Assembly: GCA_017506865.1 (NCBI GenBank)
Contig: JAFCMP010000025.1
Coordinates: 310,001 to 374,000 of the forward strand
Origin: Tribonema minus
Taxonomy: Eukaryota > Sar > Xanthophyceae > Tribonematales > Tribonemataceae
DNA: 64,000 nucleotides
Direction of reading: 5' to 3'
The position numbers were made by a program, and so were the translations under genes. How positions within the stretch are numbered: position 1 is the stretch's first letter; every line of letters begins with the position of its first letter. This document shows positions 21,801-31,269 of the stretch, piece after piece. The notes under the pieces are model-generated. The model was not told the DNA's origin and made no database searches. It saw only the letters and a program-made list of their open reading frames with translations.

Positions 21801-23610
21801 GACGGGGCGTTTGCGGTGCTGCTGGAGACGAGCGGGAGCTGCGAGGAGCACGATAAGGCCAAGATGGGCGCGTTGTTGGACAGGGCGTTTGCGGCGGAGA
21901 TCGTGGACGACGGGGTAATAGCGCAGGCGAGTGCGCTGCGTATCCTCGTGCGTTGCGCGGGATTCTTGTTTGTGAACGGTCCAAGAACTGGTACATGAAC
22001 TCGCGGCAGATGTTGGGGTCATCACGCAGTCGAGTGCGCGCGCGTCCTCGCGTATCGTGCGCGCGTCGCGTCCGCACACTGCGCACTTTAAGAGTGGTAC
22101 GTTGAAGTGTATATGCACTTCAAGAGTGGTATACGTTGAAGTGTATACGTACTGAATACGATTGTCAGATGAAGACCTCCAGTGTGAGAACTGATTGGGC
22201 GCTGTAGTGCGAGTGGAGGCATTCACATGCTGCAGGCTACGGCACGAATTCACATTTGTGGAACTACAGATGGGAGTCATGTATGACAGCATCATTGCTC
22301 AAGGTTGTGTGCGTACACGGCTTGAGCAGCATGTTCGATCTCCACCACATTGTCGGAAAACGTAGCAGCATCGGCCCATCTGCACAGCGCGCTTCAGCAG
22401 CCCAGAAATAGATTATCATGCTGCGGCATCAGCCGCTTACTGGAGCAGCACCATGCATCTGCAAGTCCCCCATCACAGAGCAGCAGTTCAAGTCCCAAAC
22501 AGCGTCTCAGCACCTGCCGTCATTCTCTGCAGCTGCAGGATGTGAGCCAGAGCAGTGACTCAAGCCCCAAAGCGTCTCAGAGCTAGGGCAGTGGTTCAAG
22601 TTCCCAAGCGTCTCAGCACCTACCGTCATTTGCAACCGCACGATATAAGCCAGAGCAGCTGCTCAAGTCCCACAGCGTCTCAGAGCCAGAGCAATGGTTC
22701 AAGCCCCAAAGCGTCTCAGCCCCTGCCGTCATTCTATGCAACCGCAGGACATGACGCAAAGAAGTGGCTCAAGTTCCAAACAGCGTCGCGGCACCTGCCG
22801 TCATCTTCCGCAACTGCAGGATATGAGCCACAGCAGTGGTTCCAGTCCCAGAGCGTCTTCGAACCAGCGCTCAAGTCTCAAAGCGAGTCATCACCTGCCG
22901 TCATTTTCTGCAGCTGCAGGACATGAGCCAGAGCAGTGGCTCAAGTCCCAAAGCGTCGCAGAGCCAGAGCAGTGCTTAAGTCCCCAGAGCGCGTCTCAAC
23001 ATCTGTCATCAATCTCTGCAAATGCAGGTTATGGATCAAGTCCCATAGCGTCTCACAGCGAGAGCAGTGGATGAAGTCCCTCTCAACAAAACAAACACAA
23101 AAGAAGCGTCTCAGCACTTGCCGCCGATTTCCGCGACCGCAGGACATGAGCCAGGCAGCGGACCTGTGGGCCATTCGCGAACACGTCCCCGTGGCCGCCG
23201 CGACGGGCGGCTACCAGTACAAGTACGACGTGAGCGTGCCCATTCCGCGCTTCTACGAGCTCGTGCGCGCCGTGCGCAGACGGTTCCAGGAACTGTCCCT
23301 GGCGGAGGACCGCGCCGCGGCGTTCGGCTACGGCCACCTGGGCGATGGCAACCTGCACCTGAATGTCGTGTGCGCGCGTAAAGATGATGAGGTTCTGAGA
23401 GCGCTGGAGCCGTTTGTGTTCGACTGGGTCGTGGCGGCGGGCGGCAGCATCAGCGCGGAGCACGGCGTCGGGCAGCACAAGCGCGCGTTCCTGGGCTTGC
23501 AGAAGGGTCCCGAGGCGCTGGCGCTCATGGCGGCCATCAAGCGCGCGTTCGACCCGCGCGGGATATTGAACCCCGGCAAGGTGCTGCCGGACGACCCTGT
23601 ATCTCAATAG
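18851..23610 (+). CDS. D2HGDH: D-2-hydroxyglutarate dehydrogenase, mitochondrial
   Basis: FAD-dependent oxidation of D-2-hydroxyglutarate to 2-oxoglutarate, expected in mitochondria, passing electrons to ETF. Exons 18851-19082, 20031-20481, 21539-21926 and 23143-23610 join in phase to 512 residues, the usual family length. The start was chosen at [19 protein letters not shown], an arginine-rich targeting peptide; an upstream in-frame ATG at 18773 is less likely. The FAD-binding [12 protein letters not shown] lies at about residues 110-121. [34 protein letters not shown], the metal and substrate motif [14 protein letters not shown], and SAEHGVG with [14 protein letters not shown] at the end all match the family. 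Intron 3 must use a GC donor (CAG|GCGAGT at 21927): the join [19 protein letters not shown] then aligns with the family without a gap. Every intron holds copies of neighbouring exon edges. It shares a promoter region with the glycosyltransferase. Confidence 0.95.
19270..19995 (+). repeat. About four tandem copies of the exon 2 acceptor edge (D2HGDH intron 1)
   Basis: Units of about 170-190 bp carry a GAGGTAC-C-CCG-GC-CCG block, the acceptor CGCAGG, about 70 bp of exon 2 (CTCCCGCGT, CCAGGGTGCTCGC, ACTGCCAC), then a CACAGACTCT and TGAACATGCTT tail. They start near 19270 (partial), 19440, 19610 and 19800, and the real exon follows at 20031. Confidence 0.9.
20590..21005 (+). repeat. Two copies of the exon 2 donor edge (D2HGDH intron 2)
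   Basis: The last about 90 bp of exon 2 ([20 protein letters not shown]) is echoed at about 20600-20715, with a second small repeat of ACAATGCGGG at the donor, and again in part at about 20940-21005. Confidence 0.75.
21245..21538 (+). repeat. Two copies of the exon 3 acceptor edge (D2HGDH intron 2)
   Basis: The acceptor and first about 50 bp of exon 3 ([16 protein letters not shown]) appear at about 21270-21335 (decayed) and 21395-21455 (nearly identical, with its own TTGCAG acceptor). The real exon is at 21539. ACTTCAACTT runs precede each copy. Use of the 21395 copy as an acceptor would soon meet altered reading. Confidence 0.9.
22010..22065 (+). repeat. Copy of the exon 3 donor edge (D2HGDH intron 3)
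   Basis: GCAG-CGAGTGCGC--CGT-CTCG-CG at the GC donor of exon 3 (about 21921-21960) is echoed at about 22015-22060. Confidence 0.6.
22480..23142 (+). repeat. About ten tandem copies of the exon 4 acceptor edge (D2HGDH intron 3)
   Basis: A unit of about 50-70 bp built from AAGCGTCTCAGCACCTGCC, TCATT-TCTGCA, the acceptor CTGCAG and the first bases of exon 4 (GACATGAGCCAG) repeats about ten times up to the real acceptor at 23142. Several copies keep a complete CAG|GA acceptor and a pyrimidine stretch. AGCAGTGGCTCAAGTCCC joins the units. Confidence 0.93.
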
Positions 23611-24169
23611 TCGTATTTATGTAGTTGTATTGATACTACTATATCATAATAGTAACATTCCGGAGTGCTGCAACGCCCAATCAAGGGTCACGGCACTGGA
23701 TCTCAATGTTCTGTCCCAACTGCATGCTCTCACTTTGGTGACCATCTGGCCGAATGACTATGTGCTGGGTTTTGGGCAATCATGATAAATTTGCTGTGTA
23801 AAGACTTGGCATTTCTGGTTGTTGCCCATAGATGCAGCAATTATTCACAAACCTGGGGGATAGTAAGGTCAAAGTTTCAACTTCAAAATCAACTTGAACT
23901 TTGAGGCATGAAACAGTCGTGCGGGCTTGGAAGCGCACTGTGCAGGAGAAACAGTCAGCGCCACGCTGATAATGACATTTCTCAGTGGCGCAGAACCTGC
24001 GCTGGCGGCGCAATCCAACCTGTGAAAAAAAAGCGAACTTCAAGCCTTGAAGTGCCGGAGGTGAAACCTGATCAGGATCAGGATCAGGATCAGGGTGCTA
24101 GTGCTGTGTGGGTAGTGCTGTGTTGGAGCAGTAGCTGTTGGCGCTGCTCGCACTGCTCGGCACTGGTCG
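23611..24169. other. Gap between D2HGDH and arylsulfatase 1
   Basis: It holds the D2HGDH 3' flank and the sulfatase 5' flank. Four perfect GATCAG units lie at 24070-24093, and an ACTTCAAG copy near 24040. I see no gene or clear polyadenylation signal. Confidence 0.5.
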
Positions 24170-27100
24170 ATGATGGCTTTTTTAGGGGCTCGCGTGCAGC
24201 TGGCGCTGTTGGCCCTGGCTATGCTCCTGCACGGCGCAGCCAGCGCCAAGAAGCCTCACATCATCACCATCATGATAGATGATTGGGGGTATAATAACTG
24301 GGGCGTTCACGCAAAGGACGAGGCCAACAGCAGGGAGGTGCGGACGCCATCGCTAGACGCCTTGGCCAATGTGGGCATAGTTCTGGACCGGCACTACGCG
24401 GCGCCGCTGTGTACGCCCTCACGTGCTGCTTTCCAGACTGGAAGGAATCCTATGCACGTAATTGCAGTCAATGGCGACGCGGCGCGCTATAACCCTGCGG
24501 ACCCCGTCAGCGGCTTCGATGGAATCCCAACAGCCATGACAGGCATAGCATGTGAGTTGGACAAAGCGCAATTCCTGGCATCATCTGTGAAACGTTTGCA
24601 CTTCAGGCACACATGATAATGTGTGTTGCAAAATGTGCTGGTATCACTTGTGCTGATTGATTGTTGTGGGATCTGTAAACATCAGGTTTTGGCTCGACAC
24701 AGTTCAATACCGGATGGTGTAATCGTGAGGCACCACAAAAGAGTGGTGGCTCTGGCACTTGCTGACAGGCATTGTGATGGCAGCCCCTGTGATGCAGGTG
24801 TTGCGATAGCTGCATCACAGCTGCTATGTCGCGTCTACTGTAGACGTCTCAGGCATTGTAGTCTTGTTTCATGCTTGTGTACCTAGTGCAGCAAGCTTGC
24901 CCCGAAGTTCATGCATGCCGTCAATGCGCAAGCCACGCATCGGCCTGCAGGCTTTGTGTTGTTACTAGTAAGCTTGCTTCCCGTCCCTTGCATGCAAAAG
25001 CACCATAACCCCTCTCACCGCCATGCAATCAGCAGTTCAGCAAGCCGGTCATACGGAAGGCCACGTGCACTATCCATATTAGGTCCAAACCGAGCCAGCT
25101 GTTAGTTGCGCACTTGCGTACAGTCCTGCGTGACTGGCATACGCTGGCCGAGGAAACGGAATCACTGGCATGCACTCCATGGGACTGTGTTGACATTTAT
25201 TTCTTCAGGACACCTACAGCGGTGTGCCACACATATATTGCATTTTCAGGTGGTGCATCTGCACGTCATCAAGTCCCCATTTTATTGAGCACAGCGACAG
25301 GCGGTGCATCTTCAGTGCTGAACTTCAAGTAGTACTGCATGGGGGGGGCGGACTCTGGTTGTGGCTTACAGTAGGGTAAGTATGAGGTCGGATACTGGCT
25401 TGAGCAGGATTGCCACAGCTTGAAAACGGTGGGTGACAACGATTGGAGGATCAACGGATAGGTAGGGTACACCCAGCACTTGTGAATTGTCAGTCGGTGG
25501 ACATCATCATGTACATTCGGGTGATAACTGCACTGTGTTAGGTGATCAAGCCGCCAGCAGCGCGACAGGTTGCTGGCAGCTTTCAAGCACCGAAGCACAA
25601 CATATTGCAGATCATCACAGTTGCATGGACTTTCACCACTCAGCTGTCATCGGCTCTGACAATGCTTTGGAACTTGTTGCGCTGGCCCTCGTGTGAGCAG
25701 CGAAGATGGCGTCAGCTGGGTATAACACCCACTTTTTGGGCAAGTGGCACATTGGCTATGCCTCTCGCCTCCAACTTCCGAAAGGTAATTGCACATCAGC
25801 TTTCTGGCATGCAAGTTACCTGCACCTGACCATTTTTAATGACCTCAACAAACAATAACTGTGGAGTTCAGGAATGGAGACATATGATAGTACACATGCA
25901 CATGGTACCACCACTACTTGTAGGTGGTGCAGCGCACAGCATGGCAGGTGCAAGTGCCAGCTCACCAGCCGCATGTTGACACTGGTGTCCATGGTGCAAC
26001 AGCCGAGGCTGCAGCTTCAGTTTAGGTATGCACACAATTCATTGTGGCGAGTTTAGCATTGCTGGCAAGAGCGGCCCTGTGCCCCCTGGCACCGTTAGTG
26101 CCAGCAAACATAAACATAATTTCGTCGAAGTACTGAAAGGCTGTATGTAAATGTAGCAGTTTTATGATCCTCAAGTACTTGTTGTTGGATGCCCTTCAAG
26201 TCTGACCCCGTCCAGGCACGCAATAGCTTCAGGCGTCTGCTGATCTTGCACAGCCTCTCCCTTGCTGTTCATCCACGTCTGTTCATCCACGTCGGTCAAC
26301 TGCTGCAGTATGACTCTTGTATATGGTGCTGCATTACCAACTGCTTAGCAGACATTACTCGGCCTCAAGGAACTGGTGCCCTTTTTTTGAGGTCCACGCA
26401 CAATTTTGGCAAACCGTTGAGCAAGTTTGTGTAATCGGACTGATCAGCAGGTCTGCATCAGGCCTTGAAGATCTGTTTGCTCGTGCAATATTGGGAGTTT
26501 ACCACGGATGTGCAAGATATCTGTATTGAAAGCCCTGCCTGAGGTATGCTTGTGCCTTTTCCTCTGGAGTCACTTTTGGTGATAGCGCATGCGCCGTTTT
26601 TTTCAGAGGTCCATTGTGCAACCACAAAGCAGGCCAGTCCTTTGGCACTGGTTGCGGAAACGTGACGGTAAACAATATGGAATAGACTCAGTTGCACTTG
26701 CTCTCCGTGTCTCAAGGTATCCCACTTTCACTTAGAAATAGGTGTCACGCTTTATCCCATGGATGCATGTCCCAATCTGCTCCATCACACTTTAGCCCAT
26801 GGACGCTTGCCCCAATCTGCGCCGCTGGCAAGCACATTCCACGTCACCGCCGTCCACGCCGCCTCTTCAGCGCTCGGCAGAGCTGCTGGACACCGCTTAC
26901 AGTCAAGCGCGCAAGATGTTCAGAGGCCTTGGGCACGCTTCACACCCTATACGCTTCGCCACACAGAAGTGGCTGGAAGCTGAAAGGTTCTCCCCGGCGC
27001 CCACGGTGGCTCGCATGTCCCCCGCGTCCCCCCCCGCGTGCTTCTCCAGCGCGCGGCTACAAGAAGTCCCTCGCCTACCTCTGCTCCGGCAACAAGTACT

Positions 27101-30100
27101 GGACGTACGAGGCGCAGTTCGGCATCTGCGGCGCCGGCGCCGGCCCCACGCTCACGGATCTGTGGCAGGACGACGGCCCCGCCATCGACCTCAAGCCCGC
27201 CGCCGGCTGCGCCAACGGCCAGGCCAACTGTGTGTACGAGGACGAGCTGCTGGAGCAGCGCGCCACGCAGTGGATCAAGGCGCACGACGCGAGCGAGCCG
27301 CTGTTCATGGTGTACGCGCCGCACGCGCTGCACAGCCCGCTGGACCCGCCCGCGGCGCGCGTGGCCGACTTTGCCTTCATCAAGCAGTGGTCGCGCCAGA
27401 TGTACGCCGCGACGCTCGCGGACATCGACATGTGAGTCCGAGTCGCGGCGGAGGGGTGCTGGCGTCCCCAAGTGCCTTTGTGATGCCGCGTCGTCTCGTT
27501 GACCACAGGCTGGCCGCAGCGGGGCATGTGCGCGGCAGAGGGGTGCTGGTTTTCCCAAGTGGTTTGCAAAACTGATGTCGCGTGGTCTTGTTGACCACAG
27601 GCTGGCAGCAGGGGGGCATGTGCGCGAGGGAGGGGTGCTGGTATCCCCAAGTGGTTTGAAAAACGGATGTCGCATTGTCCTGTTGACCACCGCCTGGCAG
27701 CGGGGGGCATGTGCTGTAGACTGTCGCATGGTGCATAGCGTGGCAGCTGAAGCGTGCGTGCGACGGCCGCCTGCTCACTGACAGGTGTTTGTGTGACGCA
27801 ACGCATCGTGGTATGTGTGCGACATCAGCGTTGCTGATGCAGCGCACATTGGTACCTCTGCGACGCTGATGCATTGAAGTATGCCAGTATGGCGCTGATG
27901 TTGCCCAGTTACCCACTTGTGCTGTGTCGGCAACACCTTGATGCACATAACTGTTGAAACTCTATGTAGTACCTTTTTGCACACATGTTGTGGCGTGTCG
28001 TGGTGGCCAGTAGGTGCGCGTGTGCTGTGGACCGACAATGGTACAGAGCATCGCTCTGGGAAGTGAACACACAGAGGCAGCAATCATTCATGGCTAGTCA
28101 CAATAACCTCGCCTACTGTAGTACTTCTATCAGGCTTGCAGAAGGAGCCCAGTGGCATACCTTGTCTGTCTCCAAACACAACTTCAGCCACAACATACAT
28201 GTTGACACGCTAACTGCGTCTCTTGAATGTCACAGTGCTAAGTGCATCAACACTGTTTTCCGCTCACCCAACGCTTGCGTGTTGCCTGGGATGATCGCTT
28301 CAACAGGAGGATTGGGAGGATCATCCAAACTGTAAAAGACAAGGGCCTGTGGGACAATGCTCTCATTCTCGTCATGTCAGACAACGGCGGACCCATTTCC
28401 GTAGAGGGCGGAGCGAGCAACTTCCCTCTGCGAGGCGGCAAGTACGGAAATTTTGAGGTATGTGCATTTGCAGCAGTGCATCGATCACTGTCGCAAATTG
28501 CCTAAGCGCATATTCAACACCAAACAGCCTTGTGGGCTGAACGCCCTTGTTGCAGCAGGTAATTTCCCTTGCACAGATGCAGTCAACAATGTCAGCATGC
28601 TGCGTGCCTGACGGTGACTCAGAGGTACACTGTGAGTTGAACAATGCTTTTGAGCATTTGAGGCTGATCTGCAATCTGCAAAGCGGGTCGCCAAATGTTG
28701 AAAAGCAGAAACTTGGAGAAAGAAGCCGGAGTCAAAACTTACTAGTTTGACTCCGGCTTCTTTCTCGCGATGCAATGGAGCACCTGCAAGAGGGGAGCTT
28801 ACACACCCACAATGGATGCAGGTTCAACCACTGGCTACGGGGTCTCATTCTGCCAGTGACTCCAAGCCTAGCCCCATGATTCGAAGAGATTCATGTCTGA
28901 CTGAGTCAGCTGCTTCAGGTTGTCAGGCAGCAGCATCTGGCAAGAGACCGGTAATACACTTACGCTGTGCATACAACTGGCTGAGCTAATAATATGGTGT
29001 ATGCACACATCTCAGGTGTCTTGCCCACAGCTATCACAAGAGCTGACAAGGCACAAGACGCGCTGTCCCATTGTCTGTTGGCTAGAAATTTACCCTCAAT
29101 CTTAGCTACCAAATGGGGGTCACAGCCTGCCATTGTGACTTGGAGTTGCCTCTCAGCCGGTTTGACTATCTTGAACCTTGCATTGAAATGACAACAACAA
29201 GGCCTCCATGCAGTAACTTGAAGGTGTAGCCGAAGCGACTCAACCAAATGAACGGCACGCAGATTGCGATTGGCTTGAAAGTGCAATGGTCGTGCTGTAA
29301 CTCATTACATTGTGCAGAAACCCCGCAGGCAGGTTGGTGTTGAGTCATCAATGTATATTCTTGCAAGGCGCCTTATGCATGCCGCTGGTGTGCAGGCACA
29401 GGCGACTGTCTCACTGTGCACAGAAGCTTGACGGCGTCTCGGACTCGGAGGCTGATCTGCAACTCATCCTGTGGGCGCCACCACACACTTGATGCCTCTG
29501 ATGACACAGTCTACGGCTGTCACTGCACATGACATAACAAAGTTGGAAATTATGTGAAACACTCAGTCTCAAAGGACACACAACAAGCTGGTTTAGGTGA
29601 AGCAGGGTAACATTGTCAACTGCAGTTTTCATGTTGAATTGGTTGCTGCGCACGACAACAACTGTGTTACCGAGCAGGCAAGGACACCGCAGACCGCTGA
29701 CACCAACAGAATTGCTCACCCTCTCTGTAATCCTCACCGATGTCCACGCAGGGCGGCGTGCGCACCAACGCATTCGTGTCGGGGGGCTTCGTGCCCGCAG
29801 CGCAGAGGGGCACCACGGTGGACGGCTTTGTTGCCGTGGAGGACTGGTTCAGCACTTTCTGCGCGCTCGCCGGGGTGGACCCCACTGACACAAAGGCCCA
29901 GAAAGCGGGTCTTCCGCCCATAGACTCCATCAACGTGTGGCCCTACCTGTCCGGGCTGATGAACACGTCTCCGCGCAAGGAGATCATTCTGGCCAACACG
30001 AACAAGGACGCGAATGGCACCAAGGTGCAGGGCATAATAGACCAGCAGGGCAACAAGCTGCTGGCGGGCATGATCCGGAATGCGGTGAACTCCCCCGCAA

Positions 30101-31269
30101 TCAACCCCACCGGCACCCAGAACGACCTGCCTAAGGTGAGTTGCAGCTCATGCTGACTCTATTTCTCATGCATCAGCTATTGGCGTTGCTGGCGTAGATA
30201 TTTCTTCACTGCAGCGACAACGATTCCACACTCAACCGGGTGGAAGCTCAGGCGCAACCAAGTCAGCAGGAGATCACTGGCTCAGCGGTCCATCATTGAA
30301 ATGTGACACGCTTGCCAGCTTGCCTGTAGCCATGCCAGTCAGTCTAGCACGCCAATGTGGCGCTGGTTGTGAATGCGTTTTCAGAGTACACTCCAGTATC
30401 TGAAGGTCGTACACGCGTGCCCATGTCGCTGATTGAGAAGTCTGCTCATAGTCATGCTGGGTCTCCCATAGCATCTGACGACTTCAGTACATGCCTCGGG
30501 CTGTTGTATACTATCAGTAGTACGCTGCATCACTTCTTGACCCCAGCTTGGTGTGCTCGCATGATCCAGTTGCTTGGTGGGTTGTCTCAATGCCATGTCT
30601 TTGCATCAGCCACGCTCGATACACTACAGGTAGAGCGACTGCAGGGCACCATCGTGCACACCGGCGCACACCACTTGCATATAATCCACTCGAGTACGAC
30701 AGTGATATTATCAAGTACAATACGCAGACGTAGTTGCACGACAAGGTTGCTGCAATCGTCACATACTACTGCGAACTTGAGGCACGCCAGCTCTCTGCCG
30801 CTACCCCCATGAACGTCACCGCAACTGCCTACAATCGTCAAATACTAATGCGAACTTGAGGTACACCACCTCACTGCCGCCATCCCCGTGAATGCCACAC
30901 CGCAACTGCCCGAAACGCATGCCGCAGCTGGACTGCGGCCCCCCCGGCGACCCCAGGTACCCGTACGACGGCGCGTGCCTCTTCAACGTCTTCAGCGACC
31001 CGTCGGAGCTGACCAACATTGCGGCGCAGAAGCCCGCGGTCGTCGCGCGCCTCGCGGAGCGCCTGAAGGCGATCCAGGCGACGGCGTTCTCCGCAGAGCG
31101 CGGCGACGCGCCCAACGACAAGCCGAGCGGCCTCCCGTGCCAGAGCGCGCTGCGCAACCTGTCGGGGTTCGAGGGACCGTGGCTAGACATGCCGTTCAGC
31201 ACGAAGCCGAGGCCTGTTGCGGCGGGGGCCGCGATGGCCGCCAGCGACCCGTCGCAGGCGGAGCTGTAG
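24170..31269 (+). CDS. Secreted arylsulfatase 1 (S1 formylglycine sulfatase)
   Basis: Hydrolyses sulfate esters, probably of glycans, outside the cell or in the secretory system. Exons 24170-24551, 25701-25784, 27050-27431, 28307-28457, 29752-30135 and 30928-31269 join in phase to 574 residues. There is a signal peptide at 1-26 (LLALAMLLHGAASA). The metal pair is in MIDDWG (37-38), and CTPSR at 81-85 is the formylglycine signature (Cys81). GKWHIG in exon 2 carries the catalytic Lys and His, and VMSDNGGP in exon 4 the Asp and Asn metal ligands. The C-terminus has YPYDGACLFNVFSDPSE and FEGPWLDMPF. By order and motif it is closest to arylsulfatase B/I/J-like enzymes. It lies tail-to-tail with a paralogue at 34796-44386. 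Introns are long (1-1.5 kb or more). Confidence 0.93.
26740..26825 (+). repeat. Short tandem duplication in sulfatase 1 intron 2
   Basis: A unit of about 40 bp (TTTA-CCCATGGA-GC-TG-CCCAATCTGC) occurs twice, upstream of exon 3. Confidence 0.7.
27435..27720 (+). repeat. Three-unit tandem repeat after sulfatase 1 exon 3
   Basis: A unit of about 95 bp starting just after the donor (GGAGGGGTGCTGG, CCCAAGTG-TTTG, GTTGACCACAGGCTGGC, GGGGCATGTGC) repeats about three times. Each unit contains an acceptor-like CCACAGG. Confidence 0.85.
28716..28766. repeat. Perfect 21-bp inverted repeat (hairpin) in sulfatase 1 intron 4
   Basis: Positions 28716-28736 are the exact reverse complement of 28746-28766, with a 9-base loop. 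The stem holds GAAGCCGGAGTC. No flanking target-site duplication is obvious. It could be a structured element, a MITE remnant or a template-switch product. Confidence 0.9.
30750..30927 (+). repeat. Duplicated segment before sulfatase 1 exon 6
   Basis: A unit of about 75 bp (TACTA-TGCGAACTTGAGG, ACGCCA or ACACCACCTC, CTGCCGC, CCGTGAA, ACCGCAACTGCC) is repeated once in front of the acceptor at 30927. Confidence 0.75.

Noticed and set aside
22480-23142. CRISPR-like array (regularly repeated about 50-70 bp units)
   Set aside because: Units vary in length, have no constant repeat with unique spacers, and match the acceptor of the next exon. The host is a eukaryote.
26799-27806. Long open frames in other phases over sulfatase 1 exon 3, both strands
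   Set aside because: Shadows of a GC-rich exon. Only one frame carries sulfatase motifs and proper splice phases.
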